Shown here piece by piece: positions 1 to 12,860 of a stretch of DNA of 64,000 nucleotides. Each line of letters opens with the position of its first letter. Position 1 is the stretch's first letter. Location of the stretch: contig KN832871.1 of assembly GCA_000827325.1 (NCBI GenBank), forward strand, positions 1,674,001 through 1,738,000, read 5' to 3'. The DNA comes from Oidiodendron maius Zn (lineage: Eukaryota; Ascomycota; Leotiomycetes; Myxotrichaceae). Under the pieces are notes generated by a model that saw only the letters and a list, made by a program, of their open reading frames with translations, made no database searches and was not told the origin of the DNA. Both the position numbers and the translations under genes were made by a program.

Positions 1-2
1 CC

Positions 3-815
3 CCGGCCTCCAAACGCCAAGAATTCGTCAATACATTCAATCGTTCTCCAGCATCACAGAGCTTTGCCTTTCTTCTATCCGCAAAATCGGGTGGCACAGG
101 GCTCAATCTAATCGGCGCCTCCAGGCTCGTTCTCTTTGATGTAGACTGGAATCCTGCTACAGATCTGCAGGCCATGGCGCGTATACATCGCCATGGACAG
201 AAGAGACCCGTTAGGATTTACAGATTTTTAATGGCCGGCGGAATGGATGAGAAGATCTTTCAGCGTCAGGTGACTAAAAGAGGATTGGCAGACAGTGTTG
301 TCGACGGGCAGAAAAACGAGGCAAGCTTCTCAGCAGAAGAGCTTCGAGATTTATTTCGACTTGATCTGAAGACGGGGTGCCAGACACACGATCTCCTCGG
401 CTGTGATTGTGGAGGCCTTAGAACCACAATACTTCCTCCGGGCGAAGCAGAACACGACGGTCACGTTGATACAATTCAGCATATCGATAGTGATGATAGT
501 GATGAGGACTCGGATTTTCCTCTCAACCCGACACTTCCACTTGTGTCCGCAACCAAGGCCAATGTGGAAGCCATAGAAGAGATAATTCACAAACAGCAGA
601 AGAAAGGATCAACAACTTCGGAGGACAAGATGAAGTCATTAATGCAGTACGCTCATCTTGATACAACAATACTTATGGGGGGTTTAAAAGATGTGTTTGG
701 TTATGAGATTGAGGAGGTCAAGTGCATGACGGAGAGGCTCGGCGACGAGGTGCTTGTGGAAGCACTGAAAGATGAAAGATGTAAGGTCAGCTTTGTATTC
801 GCTAAATCTGGCTAG
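3..815 (+). CDS. rdh54: Rdh54/RAD54B-type SNF2 DNA translocase, 3' end (partial)
   Basis: This is the C-terminal 270 residues of a Snf2/Rad54-family ATPase; the 5' part lies outside the window and the frame is open from base 3. Helicase motif V (SGGTGLNL) and motif VI (QAMARIHRHGQ) are intact near the start, followed by the conserved IYRFL...DEKIFQRQ segment. The stretch with FSAEELRDLF and then THDLLGCDC matches RAD54B/Rdh54 better than Rad54, which lacks the Cys-containing tail. An acidic Asp/Ser run follows at about residues 160-170. Family members act in the nucleus, moving Rad51/Dmc1 on duplex DNA during recombinational repair and meiosis. The stop is TAG at 813-815. The family call is firm; the paralogue call (Rdh54 rather than Rad54) is by motif comparison from memory. 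Confidence 0.9.
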   Translation, partial: PASKRQEFVNTFNRSPASQSFAFLLSAKSGGTGLNLIGASRLVLFDVDWNPATDLQAMARIHRHGQKRPVRIYRFLMAGGMDEKIFQRQVTKRGLADSVVDGQKNEASFSAEELRDLFRLDLKTGCQTHDLLGCDCGGLRTTILPPGEAEHDGHVDTIQHIDSDDSDEDSDFPLNPTLPLVSATKANVEAIEEIIHKQQKKGSTTSEDKMKSLMQYAHLDTTILMGGLKDVFGYEIEEVKCMTERLGDEVLVEALKDERCKVSFVFAKSG

Positions 816-1455
816 AGATGACGAAGTATGCCGGGAGGTGCTCTTACCATTATCTATCCTGACGGCCTGACGATGCAACATATCTTCGCTGGAGAGCTCT
901 TGAGGAGGGTCTCCTTTGTCTCGTCTGCTTTGCTGGCCCATGCTCAGCCTCGCTCAGCCTCTTCTTGGAGCGATGGATGAGAATCTGCCAATCTGAACAT
1001 CGCACATAATAAGAGCTGACATTGTTATAAACTGATAAAATATATATAGAATCGAAGGAAACAATAAAACAATGAATATTAGCAAGTGAAAGCATGTTTC
1101 TAAACCGAATCTCCAACGCAGCGCGTCCCTATGTAGTCATCCACCCCTACAGCTCAATGCGGTTCACGATTGGCTGAGAGTCAAGGCTATACGCTAGTCC
1201 CAGTATGGTTAGAGACGCCCGAACTTTGGAGAGCCAGATTTCATGTCCTGGGATGGCAATGTTGCCGTGAACATTTAAACTGAACAGCCTCTCCTCTCCT
1301 CTTGCGCAGCTGAATTATAAAAGAAATACATGCTGCCCCACTCCGTACGCCTAAAGCACAACTGTTCACTACTCAATCCTAAGTCGAATATCTCAACCAT
1401 CAATCTGCTTGCAGAAATCTAAACGGCGCTGGTCTTAGAGGCCAGATAAGCCATC
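816..1455. other. Intergenic: SEC63 promoter region
   Basis: This gap lies between the Rdh54 stop and the SEC63 start, both on the plus strand. It holds an inverted CCAAT (ATTGG at about 1174) and a TATA-like TTATAAAA near 1315-1322, about 135 bases before the ATG. There is no ORF with recognisable similarity. Confidence 0.5.
1314..1322 (+). promoter_or_regulatory. Possible TATA element of SEC63
   Basis: The A/T-rich TTATAAAA motif follows a pyrimidine-rich stretch and precedes the SEC63 ATG by about 135 bases. This is a motif match only, with no evidence of use. Confidence 0.3.
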
Positions 1456-3704
1456 ATGAGTGGAACTGACTACTCATACGATGAGCAGGTATGGAATGAA
1501 AGGCTTCATCTAACCTGTGTGCTAACGTTGTGAAGGGACAATTCTTCCCGTTCTTTATTCTCACCGTCGTGGGAATAGTCACTGTCCCACTGACTTACTC
1601 CCTCTTGAAGCCAAGCTCAGACTTCGGCGCCACTGCGCCTCGAATAAAGACAGACTACCGACCAGAACATGCAGATCTGATTGATGGCCAGCGGAAGGCG
1701 CAGAAGCGGAAGGAGCGTAGGCTGAAGCGTGGAATCGCTGTTATTGTTGGTTGGGCTGTCATGGCGCTGATGGTGTATTTGATTATGGTCACAGCTCGAA
1801 CAGTACCCAAGATTTGGAATCCCTACGATATCTTGGGAATATCTGATGTATATCCTACTTGTGTCTCATCTGTGAGCCCTTGCTAATCCCACCACAGTCT
1901 GCTACAGAGAAACAGATCAAGTCGCACTACAGACGGATGTCCCTCAAATTCCACCCTGATAAAATCCGGCCTGACCCAGCGAAGAACGAGACAGCTGAGA
2001 TGCTGAACGAGTATTTTGTCGAGATTTCGAAAGCATACAAAGCACTCACCGATGAGGAAGTCCGAAATAATTACATCCAGTATGGTCACCCGGACGGCAA
2101 ACAGAGCTTCAGCATTGGCATCGCCCTACCTAAAATAATGGTCTCTGAAGGCAATGGAAAATATGTTATTCTTGTATATTCAATCTTGCTTGGCGTTCTT
2201 TTACCGTACTTGGTCGGTACTTGGTGGTACGGAACCCAGCGAATTTCCAAGGAAGGGGTTTTGATTGAAAGCGCCAACAATCTTTTCCGCGAGTATGAGG
2301 ACGGTATGTCTGAAGGGGGGATCATCAGCGCTCTGAGCTCCGGCGCCGAATTCCGACGGATCTTGAAAGGCGACAAGGCTGAATCTGGTCTTGGAAAGCT
2401 CGAGTCAAGAATCCTTGCAGAGGGCGATGAAACGTCACTCGCCGGAGGGCTATCAATCAAGGACCGGGCAAAGCTAGAAGACTTAGATGGCGCCAGACGA
2501 AAGGCTCTTGCTCTTCTCTGGGCTTATCTTGGTCGTGTTGAGCTCAATGACCCCGCCCTCAACCTCGCAAAGATCCAGGTAGCCCCAATCGCGCATGCCT
2601 TGAACTCTTCGTTCAATGCTATTTCTTTGGCCTACGGAACTACGGCACCAATTCTGGCCTCGTATCGCACAGCGCAAAGTCTCATGCAAGCCATCCCCCC
2701 CGGAGGCTCGCCACTTCTTCAACTACCGCACTTCACTCCAGCCATTGCCAAAGCCGTTCAAGGCGACACGAAGACACATCTAACATTACAACAATACATG
2801 GATTTACCGGAAGCGCACCGACATAAGCTATCGACTAGGAAAGGTCTCTTGAATGAGTCCCAATACCAGACGGCTATGACCATCGCCCGCAAGCTGCCTC
2901 GCCTACAAGTTGAAAAGGCATTTTTTAAAGTTACCGGCGAGAAATTTATTACGCCTAGTTCGCTGGTGTCTCTTGTGGTCAAGGGGAGATTTATTCCTCC
3001 TGGAAGCCATAATGTGCCGGCGGTCAATCCACTTGATTTGGAGGACGTAGATCCAGACGAGGATGATCTCGATGCCATTCTGGGCCGGAAGAAGAAACCA
3101 GCCAAGGGTGAGAAAGCCCCCGCCGAAGACAAACCTGTGCAACCCCCTCTCGCATTTGCTCCCTATTTCGCTCGCGACTACTCACCCCGGTGGTATGTCT
3201 TCCTAACCGACAGCAAACAAGGCAAGATTGCTGTCCCCCCATTTGCGTTTGCGATATTTGATAAGCCAATCTACGACGGTGAGGACAAGCCAACTTTCAA
3301 CATGCAAACTCTCAAGGCTCAATTCCAAGCCCCTCCTCAAGCTGGTCATTACACATTTGTCATGCAACTGATCTGCGACTCTTATGTTGGATTTGACACC
3401 AAGATGGAAGTTACCTTGGTCGTTGAGGAGGCAAGCAAAGCGGCAGAAATTGCGGCAGAAGACGAAATCAGCGAGCCGGATGAAGGTGAGTGTTAACAAA
3501 ACCATTCAACAATAGCCATCACTAATTACTGATCCGGGTTTAGATTCCATAGCAGGTGCAATGAATAGTCTGAAGACGGGCAACGCCCCACCAAAGAAAA
3601 AGAAGAAGCCAGCAGACGAAGAGTCCAGCGAAGAAGAGAGTGATACGGAAGGGGAGGAAAAAGACGATACCAGTGAAACCGATACTGATACAGATGAGGA
3701 CTAA
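1456..3704 (+). CDS. sec63: Sec63, ER protein translocation subunit (J-domain)
   Basis: Four exons (1456-1488, 1536-1847, 1898-3485, 3544-3704) encode 697 residues. Membrane segments lie at about residues 14-35 and 80-100, with a third just after the J domain (YSILLGVLLPYLVG). The lumenal J domain carries HPD at residues 134-136, the site that stimulates the Hsp70 Kar2/BiP. The middle is the Sec63/Brl helical region and the last exon is a Lys-rich then strongly Asp/Glu-rich tail, the part known in yeast to bind Sec62. In the family, Sec63 works with Sec61/Sec62 in post-translational import into the ER. The start is set by a short first exon (MSGTDYSYDEQ) in frame with the first membrane helix, and all introns are GT-AG. 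The ORF that reads through intron 2 begins with TTG and is not the real start. Confidence 0.93.
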
Positions 3705-3970
3705 GCGGATTTAGGCGTTTGCCTCTTGAGGAATACAAATTTACTTTGTAAAAATAGGAGCATTGGTCGGCGTCTGAGAATTTGTGAGCGCATATAAGGA
3801 TCCTATTCATTGCAGGGGTTGCGTGAGCTCGATGTAGACCCATGCTGTACGAATCTGAAAATAAGAATACAATATACCAAATCAACCTCTGAATTTTCGA
3901 AGCATTCAAGCTTCATCAAACGCCATACTCCGTACTCCATACAATCATACAACATTTATATCAGCATCTA

Positions 3971-5870
3971 CTAGCAAATGCGAATGCCGCAGATGTCAAT
4001 GCCCTCGCCTTCAACCTGCGCCCTTCTCCCGAAATATTCCGTCGCCATATCTTCAATAAATCTGTGATCATTAGGACTCCAAATATCGAGCCCCATCCGC
4101 ACCATATCCGCACTAGTAACATACATCGCGGCTTCAGATTCCTCATCGTTGAGTAGATGATCGCCATCCTCTCTCTCGTCGTCGGAGTCGGTGGCGTCAG
4201 CAATGTCACTCAGCGTGGTAAGAATTTGCGTTGTGAGACGATGGAAATAAGCAATGATTGCCGTTTCCCTTTGTGCTTCACCTTCAGTCTTCAAACTCAC
4301 CAGCGACTGAGAAGCTAGAGTCGGCGTATTTACTCTTGATGTAGACATTGAGAGCCCGGAGAGAAGTGCGTTGTCTGCTTCAGACTCTTCCTCTGAGTGC
4401 AGGCGTTGTTCCCCTGCCGAGGCCCACCACATGAATCCAGAGTAGGCAAGAGCAGACCAGGAAAGAGGTTCAAGTATGCCATCCGTATCAGGCATATCAA
4501 GTAGATGGCTATCTAATGGCAGAGTGGGCAAAGAAATTGAGCGTGGTCGTTCTGAGTCCTGAGCGCCAGCACTGGCATGCCGTGAGAGAGGAGGACTTGG
4601 AGGTGGGGAGAAAAACTGAGATAATCCGGCGCGGAGGGCCTTGTATCGACGGAGGTCTCTCTGTGTAGCTTTCATGTCAATGCCTTTGGGGGATTCAACT
4701 TTTGGCCAGACTTTCTCGGCTGCCTTATCCGAGAACGGAGGTGGCATAGTTACAAGCACATCATAGAGTGAGGTCTTCGTGGCAAGGATACTGTCAGTTG
4801 TGCATGCAATCCAACCATGGCCCGGTTCGACAGTATCTTGTGCATCACCAGAGCCATGTGCTGCTGCAGGTGTTTTGGAGGCTCGGAGGTCTTCCTCTAG
4901 CAAGGGTATGTCGTGAATACCGATTGAGAATAGTGGCTGAAGTCTCTGTGAAGATGCTGTTGGCGCAAAAAGGTCACTGACTGCCAGCGGGATATTGGAA
5001 AGGACGGAAAGATCATATACTTCATATATATTAGCAAAAATCTGAGCCCGGCGGAAGTTTTCTTACCAAAATTACAAGTTTGCTCTACGGGGGCATGAGC
5101 GACAACTAAAATGCGCTTCCGCAAAAGGGCTGCTCGATAAATAGGGAATATCAATGGCCCAAATGTCTCAAGAAGATCCGGTAGACTCCAGGCGGGATGG
5201 TAAGCGGACAAATTGTTTTCGGGACGCAGCAGGACTGTGCCGTCTGATGCAGAGCGATTCCTTCCATGGCTTTTAGGCTTTCCTGAGGCTGTTCGTAGTG
5301 GCTGGTATGATACGCTGGTAGGGGAGGTCGGTAGAGAATCGCTCTCCGCATCCGGGGATGAATCACGCACTTTATGTAGCTCCCAAAATTCTTCCAGGAC
5401 GTTCGTGCTTGTCGGGTCCTTGATGAGCACACTAGCTAGGATAAGTAGCATACCGTGGTCGATGGAACGAGCGTAACTTACCTAGCCATCTCCTTTAACC
5501 TTTCGGCATGCTTCCAGCACCTCCCAAGTCGCCCATAACTCAGAGGGACCATGGCACCAACCGCAATCATACGCGCATTTCTGATCTCCTCAGCTGCCGG
5601 AGCATTGAGAAATGCGCTGAGTCCAGCATGGTGTTCATGGACGAAATATATCAAATCATCTTTGACAGTATGTAGACCAGAAGGTAAACTCTTATATTCA
5701 ACGACTCCGTCAAGCTCAATGCCAGGTAATGATCGTTTCCATCCAATGGTGTAGCCAGCTTTGATATCGAAATAGATGAGAAAGAGCGCTGATATTGGAG
5801 GGAGGTCGTTGGCTGGGTTACTGGAAGCGTCGAGGTTCACTGGCCTCTGATCGCGTCGAATGGTAGCCAT
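3971..5870 (-). CDS. DUF4484/LCHN DENN-type protein (Anr2/DENND11-like)
   Basis: Three exons on the minus strand (5870-5482, 5431-5067, 5019-3971) give 600 residues. The N-terminus shows the conserved DENN-like opening: LFLIYFDIKAGYTIGW, then GVVEYKSLPSGLH and DLIYFVHE. Exon 2 holds PLIFPIYRAALLRKRILV and the VEQTCNF/VYDLSVLSNIP junction, which is restored only when the 47-nt intron is removed. The C-terminal half is DUF4484-like with low-complexity Ser/Thr inserts. LCHN/Anr2 proteins are relatives of DENN Rab exchange factors; a membrane-trafficking role is inferred from family. The gene shares a 619-bp intergenic region with DRS1, transcribed the other way. Intron 1 is placed by phase: the alternative acceptor 4 bases upstream would create an in-frame stop. 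Confidence 0.82.
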
Positions 5871-6489
5871 GAGGTAATATACACAAGTGGCATATCAATG
5901 GCGCTACGTTGGGGAAAGACGCGGCGACGTTGATGAGGGACCGTGGAGTACGTATCGGGAAGTCTTGATGCCTGGCCGGAACGAAGATTACTCAGCAAGG
6001 CTGAGAATATCTTGATCGAGGACGTGGATGCAGACAGCAAAATATTGCAACACATATAGGTATATAGCGACTCTAAGACGATTGCATTGCTTTATTATTG
6101 TATGATAATATTATACGCGCTTGAGTTCTCTCGCAACTGGACTGTTTCGAAGTGTCGACGTTGTCTAATAATTTGATAGACTTCTATGATAGACAGCTAC
6201 GTCTACACATCAGGGAGATCTATTGAGTTCCCTCCTCCAATATTGTCCTGATGACTTCACTTCACTACATCTCGTCGTTGAATTCTAGCTCCCAATTCCT
6301 AACACCTTCATCTTGGCTCTCGGGTACCTTAAAATGGACCCTGTATATCATACACACCGCCTAAAACTGGCTAGGCTATTTGCAGCCGGCAGAAGAACAA
6401 AAAGTTTCGGTCTGCCCAGAAAATCCGAACCGCAGTGGAGTGTGCATTTCCAGGTACTTGGAGATACATCTACCGTATAGAAGCTGAAA
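5871..6489. promoter_or_regulatory. Shared divergent promoter region, DUF4484 gene / DRS1
   Basis: This 619-bp interval lies between two divergent ATGs. The middle (about 6060-6200) is A/T-rich with several short tandem TATA-like strings. There are no ORFs of note on either strand. Confidence 0.5.
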
Positions 6490-8962
6490 ATGGCACCGAC
6501 ACTGAAACGGGAGATGGAGGACGATTTTATCTTTACTATATCGGATAACGAAGAAGAAAGCATTCCAAATCTCGACGACGAAGTAGAGCACTCCCCCCCA
6601 CCTGCCAGCAAAAGGCGCAAGCATACCAGTGATCCTGGACATACCGCCTCGGAAAAGAAAAAGAAGAAGGTCAAGAAGGAGAATTATCCCGAGTTAGGTG
6701 CTGTTGAAGACAACAATGAAGGCATTTGGGGCCAAAAAGATGAGGACGATGGAGCGATGGACCCAGATTTCGAATTTGCCCTAGAATCAGTCGCAGACGA
6801 CAGGCTGGATGAATTCGAAGGTTGGGGGTTTGAAAGCGCAAAGAAAGGACTAGATGGCAAGGCTGGAGATAAGAAGACTGTGGACATTGACGAGATAATT
6901 GCGAGGAGACAGCAGAAGAATAACGGGAAAGATTTAAAAGCGAAAGAGGAACAGCAAGGGAACAACGAGGCTGCCAGTCAATCAGATGAGGACGAAGAGA
7001 GCATCGATGCTATTAATTTCATAGATGCTGGTGACGAATTTCTGGCAGAAGATGGCTTTGGAATGGGTGTCCCCTCTGATGAAGAAGAATCCGGCGATGA
7101 AAACGAGGTGATGGAGTCCAGTGAAGAAGATCGAGAAATGGATGAAGATCATTCAGATGAAGACTCTGTTGCGTCACCCGCTCCTCACCCTGATGATCTA
7201 GCATCAGGAAATTCATCTGACGAAGATGACAAGGACGAGGACCCTAAAGAGGCAGCCCGCCGAGAGGCGTTCTTTGCGCCTGAAGAGAAACCAACCAAAG
7301 GCGCTAAACCAACAGACGCTTCATCGTTTCAGAACATGTCATTATCTAGGCCGATCCTCCGAGGACTTGCTGCAGTCGGATTTACCCAACCAACTCCAAT
7401 CCAAGCCAAGACGATACCCGTTGCACTACTTGGCAAAGATGTGGTTGGTGGCGCCGTTACTGGTTCTGGGAAAACGGCAGCATTTATCGTCCCAGTGCTC
7501 GAGCGTCTCCTATACCGAGCGAAGAAAGTCCCAACAAGCCGAGTCGTAATTCTAATGCCAACTCGTGAGTTGGCGATTCAATGTCATGCGGTTGCAACGA
7601 AGCTGGCGAGCTATACAGATATCAAGTTTTGCTTGGCTGTCGGAGGTCTAAGTCTCAAAGTACAGGAAGCAGAGTTGAAGCTTCGCCCCGATGTCATAAT
7701 TGCTACCCCAGGTCGATTCATCGATCATATGCGCAACTCGGCGAGCTTTACCGTCGATACTCTCGAAATTCTCGTCCTTGATGAAGCTGATAGAATGCTT
7801 GAGGCCGGATTCGCAGACGAGCTGAACGAGATTTTAAGTGTCATCCCAAAATCCAGGCAGACTATGTTATTTTCCGCAACAATGACTTCCTCTGTTGACA
7901 ACCTTATCCGAGTGGGTCTGAATCGGCCTGTTAGACTCGTGGTCGATTCCCAGAACAAGACTGCCGGCACTTTGCTGCAAGAGTTTATCAGAATACGACC
8001 TGGTCGAGAGGCTAAGCGTATGGGTTATCTGCTTTATCTCTGTGCAAATGTCTACACGGATCGAGTTATTGTGTTCTTCAGACAAAAGAAAGAGGCACAT
8101 AGAGCAAGAGTCGTATTTGGTCTTTCGGGTTTAAAGGCTACCGAGTTACATGGTAGCATGAGCCAAGAACAAGTGAGTAACTGTTATAATTGCGGCTGGA
8201 AAGGTGTGCTAATATCTATAGCGTATTGTAAGCATGGAAGCTTTCCGTGATGGCAAGGCATCCTTTTTACTCGCCACTGATCTGGCATCTCGAGGCTTAG
8301 ATATAAAAGGTGTGGATACTGTCATCAATTACGAAGCACCCCAGTCCCTAGAGATTTATCTCCATAGGGTTGGTCGAACGGCCAGAGCAGGCCGATCCGG
8401 GCGTGCCTGCACCCTTGCCGCCGAGCAGGATCGTAAAATCGTCAAATCAGCGGTCAAAAGTGGACGAGCTCAAGGTGCTAAAATTGTGAGCCGAGTAGTT
8501 GACCCTGTGGAAGCAGACAACTGGGCAGAGAAGGTTGCAGATATGCAAGACGAAATTGAGGAGATACTAGAGGAGGAAAGGGAAGATAAACAGCTTGCTC
8601 AAGCAGAGATGCAAGTGAGAAAAGGAGAAAACATCATTGCACACGAGGCCGAGATCATGGGACGACCGAAGAGGACTTGGTTTGAGACTGAGCAGGCGAA
8701 GAGAGAGGCGAAGAAGACTGGAAGAGCTGAGTTGAACGGCATAGAGAGCGTTCTGAAAAAGAAATCCGGGAAACTGAGCAACAAGGATAAAAAGAAGCTG
8801 AATGATAGAGACATTAGGACAGAGGGGAAAGTGTGGAAAAAGGGAAGGGCTGAACGTGAAGGAAAAGGCGCTTTGCTGGAGAAAAGTAAGAAGAATGGCA
8901 AAAAAGGTAAGGCTTCTTCTAAGAAGCTCAGCGGCGGGGGCAAGCCAGGCAAGAAGCGATAA
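6490..8962 (+). CDS. drs1: Drs1-type DEAD-box RNA helicase (60S ribosome biogenesis)
   Basis: Two exons (6490-8172 and 8222-8962) encode 807 residues. The first 270 residues are acidic and Lys-rich, as usual for Drs1. The core has a Q motif (GFTQPTPIQ, about 297-305), Walker A GSGKT (about 325), PTRELA, TPGR, DEAD (about 431), SAT (about 461), then after the intron [10 protein letters not shown] and [13 protein letters not shown]. The tail is strongly basic (many KK/GKK). Drs1 acts in the nucleolus in pre-27S rRNA processing and 60S assembly. The intron falls between SQEQ and RIVSMEAF, and its removal restores motif V. Without splicing the frame would end 26 codons later. Identification against other DEAD-box proteins rests on the acidic head, basic tail and overall length. 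Confidence 0.92.
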
Positions 8963-9661
8963 TCAATAAGATATTCTTCGATCTTTGCTCGGTTTACACC
9001 TCAATACCTTTAGCGCCTCTAAACACAACCGCTCCCTGGCTACAGTGAAAGGTTGACCTGTAGAACCACATATGTACGAGCTTGCAGTTACATGGCTCGA
9101 CGCACTCCGCAAGCTGCATTATCATGCTACTATAAGAGTTTTAGGCTTCGAGCCAACTCTTACCTTAAGATCTCGATCATCATTGAAGTTGAAAACTCAT
9201 CACAGCAATTATAGTGAAAAGTTATTCTCTACTTTCTCCTAACTAAGAAAGTGCTTGTCTAAGAGCGAAGCTCACTTACCGAGGCACAAATGTACCCACT
9301 TCTGATCAGCATATCAATTACCAGGGCCAAGCTTTTTACTGCAGGGGAGGGCCTTGGAAAGTTTCAGCCAGCCAGACGTGAGGACAACGGGGCATGAAAT
9401 ATCTTGAAGCGTCAGCCAAAGGATGTAGAAGAAAACTGAGTTGATGATCTTCGGTCCCATGGAGACTTGATATATTTTCACCGCCCATGCAAGGTATTTG
9501 ATGTAGGACTCTGATTTTCGGTGTCAAGTTCAACGGATGGAAAAAGTGTAAAAAGCTTCTCATGAAATTTAGTAACACCCGGCACGCTGGTGCGTTGAGT
9601 TGAGAGACATGTAAAAGGTTCTTGAGTGAACAGAGTGATGTAGATATCTTGACAGTTGAAT
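8963..9661. other. Convergent intergenic region
   Basis: This region lies between the 3' ends of DRS1 and the GNAT gene. It holds only short ORFs without familiar motifs (the longest, on the minus strand at 9336-9665, lacks any domain) and is presumably 3' UTR from both sides. Confidence 0.5.
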
Positions 9662-12600
9662 TCAAAGGAAAGGTGGGTGTTCCATTTCTATCGACGAGGT
9701 TTTTGAAAAGACAACAACATCGAGGAACCTCGCTTGTGAGCCATGCACTGAACTTCGGGCAAAGTTCTTCAGCCTGGCCTCTTGGTCAAACCAGTATCTC
9801 GTGAGGAACTCTGTAAACCAGGATAGGTTGGTATCATCTCTAGCCTCGACCGGTAACTGAATGACCAACTTGTGCCATAATCTGAGACTCCCTGAATTAT
9901 AAACTGGATCGTCCTTTGGATTTATCCAGTCATAACCGTCTTTAGCTCTGGTTACGTCTATCAGTAAGTTATTTACCAGATATAAAACTGAGGCTTACGC
10001 ATATGAGTGAGACATGCTCTGGATCAGCCGATCAAGAAGACTGCGACCAATCCCTTTTCGAGTATACTCATGGTGTACATAGAATTGTAGCTCCGCAGTG
10101 GTCCTAGATCGACCCTCACGGATACCGCCTATGCCGTAGCCATATGTCTGAGCGAAGCCAAAGCCAATGACCGTTTCGAATTGATGTAGCAGAGACTTGG
10201 ATGATTTTTCATAGTGCTGTTGCGTCTGAAGAGCTGGGACAGTTCCCTTAATGGCCACAACACAAGGCATTTTCTCTCGCTGGCACAATTGAATTATCCC
10301 CATGATATCCTCCTCAAGGATCTCATCCTGGTCTTCCGGGATAATTGAGTTCTTGGAATCTATATACATCGTCAACATGCATAATCATCATGTGTGGTGG
10401 GAATAAATTGTAAAATGCATTTACAATTGAAGGGCTCAGTTTAGCGACGAGGATATTACATACAGTAGTTGTAGATTGCTCTCATTCCAGCTACATCTTT
10501 AGGCAAAACAGGTCTGGTCATCATAAGCATGGTAGCTGAAGCAACGAATAGCTAGGTCTCACCTCAAGTAGATTGGGATGGCAGGAGCGTAAGGATGAGG
10601 GGCGAGCTCTATTGCTGCAATCTCCTTATGTCTAGCTTCGGACTCGGCTGCAAACATTTCTGTTTGTCTATGTCGCTTCTTTCGTTTCCTAGTGAAGACT
10701 ATGCAGTCCATTTCAGCGGTCTGACGGAGACGCTTCTGCTCATTTTCAGAATTAGACGTGTCTAGGTTCCTATTAGATCTATGTAATCCCCCAAAACTAG
10801 ATGAGACTTATCTGTATACTCACCAGGGATACAATCCGGCTGAATTATTTCTTCACCAAGCACAGTGCCATAGACCGGTAGTTTTCCCTGTCGGAATTCC
10901 TCGGTGCTGGTATCAACAGCTACAGCAGTACCTCTTGGGACAAATGGTAACCAATCCACACTGATATATTCTGGCATATAGCTGAGATCTGCAGTCAATC
11001 GTTCATATTCCCAATCAAGACGAAATTGATGTCCTGATATCTCCCAGGCTGGGATATCGTCATTAGTTACCCTGCCATGTGTGGCCCGCACGTTCTCCTT
11101 ACTTGTTTCGACGCCTGCATCACTTACTCCATCACAGAAGCTATCTTCAGAGCGCTGGGAAGCCAAGCCGCTTTTTGAGACAAGAGATTCTGTGGTCAGG
11201 CGTGGAGCGCCGGGTTTAGGCGGGTTATAAGCCATTATCTCAGAAAGGAGGGCTTTCTGAATGTCCCCCGCACTAATCAGTCTTGTATCCTCCCATCCGT
11301 GTGACGCTTTCAGAGTGACATTATTTGGCTTGCCATTGTCCCGAGGAGCATTGACATGATCAGCAGAGGGTGCCTTTGGGTCCACGTTTCGAGCGGTAAA
11401 TGAGGAATGGAGATTTATGTGCCCAGCCCGACTTATAGAGAAGCCACCTTGGCCATTGAAGGCATCAACTTCCCTAATAGGCATATACGTCTGAACCTCG
11501 ATACCATTCTTCGCAGGTGCAGTTATCTCGTTCGGGGAATGAGTAAGAGATTGTGCAGTCGTATTTACTTGAATATTCCCGGGTTGAGTGATCCTTGTGG
11601 TCGATTGAAAATGTCCATCCTGCTTAAAACTTGACTCTCTATCTCCATGCAGTGGTATACGACCAGGCGTAACGTATTTTTTCCAGCTTTCGTGGCTTTC
11701 TTTTTCTTTCCCTTTTTCTTTCTTCTGCAAAAATGCCAGAAAATTCTCAGTATTTTCAACAGAAAACTGTAGTTGACGGCTCTTATGATCAGCTGGCTGG
11801 CTTGAAGGCGTCTGCATTGTACACGGTGAGATGGGCGAGAGAGGCGGGAGAATAGTATGGGAAGTTGGAGCTGTCCGATCTTGTTGTGCCCCGTCCAAAT
11901 TCTGTTCAGACTCGACGCCCGTCTTTTGGCTGAAAGATGGCTCAAATGCTACGTCTTGAGAGACACTAATAGTAGAAGGGGACTGGACAGGCGCCATTCT
12001 TTCATGCCCAATAATGCCCTTTTCAACAGATGGAAGAAACTCGTTCACTTCTATACTAGCTGCGTAAGTAGGTGAATCTTGGAGTTGCTTGGCCTGACGG
12101 TCGGGAGAGACGCGCCATATTGCTACTGCAGCTGGTGCCGTAGTTTTCTGTGGCGTCTGGAGACTATCTAAGTCATGAGGCGCATTGCTGACCTCCGTAC
12201 ACGTTCGCGGCTGGAGTGAATGTGAGTATTGTTTATTTCGACTCGAAGTCCGAAGGTTTGGTAGCGGGCTAGATTGGCCATTCATCTCGAGACCTCGAAG
12301 ATGGGGAGGCATGTCTGAAATATTGTACTCGATATGGATTGGCCCCTGTCGTCTTGGAGTAACGGCTTCGATTTTGTTTGGCGTCTCCCCGTCTGTCTGG
12401 TCAGCTCTCCCAAAACGTACACACGGTCAGTTGAGATGCACTAACAAGTTTGTGACTGGTGGGTAGATCGCTCTGGCGTATGTGGTTTGTTTTTGGGACC
12501 GGTGGCCATGCTTGAAGGCCGAATAGAGATTCCAGCGGCAGTGTTAGTAGATCCTTCGGGCTTGAAAAGCACGGCAGCAGGGGGGAATTTGTTCGGTTCC

Positions 12601-12860
12601 TCCTTAGGACGATCCGCAGAGATAATTAGATTGGAAGAGCTCCCGAGATCTCGTAGCTCTATCTTCTTTCCTCGGGACCCAGCGGGATCTGAGAGTCTAC
12701 CACTGGCCGTGGCGTCGCGTTCATCCCCGTTGAAGAGCTTTGACCGCTGCTCATCCGTCAAATCGGTTCCATCGGAGCTGCAGCACCATCAATTCGATTC
12801 TGACATTGCCAAAAGTCGGACCTACCGTGGGAGTTTATCAGCATCGGTCTTCTCATGCAT
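9662..12860 (-). CDS. GNAT-fold acetyltransferase-like protein with long disordered N-terminus
   Basis: Seven exons on the minus strand: 12860-12826, 12777-12446, about 12392-10824, 10761-10563, 10513-10464, 10359-9999 and 9947-9662, giving about 943 residues. The first 600 or so residues are Ser/Pro/Gln-rich and look disordered. The C-terminal 330 hold a GNAT domain: LAPHPYAPAIPIYLRPVLP with MRAIYNYY (motif C/D region), a VVAIKG strand, and the acetyl-CoA signature RKGIGRSLLDRL (motif A). All phases close only with these junctions. The 50-nt exon 5 and the last exon (ending in PPFL) are easily missed. The exon 2/3 boundary is the least certain: acceptors at 12392 and 12404 both keep frame. 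The substrate is unknown and nothing here defines it. Confidence 0.78.

Noticed and set aside
9336-9665. 109-codon minus frame downstream of the GNAT gene
   Set aside because: It overlaps the end of the real last exon by four bases in another frame and carries no motif.
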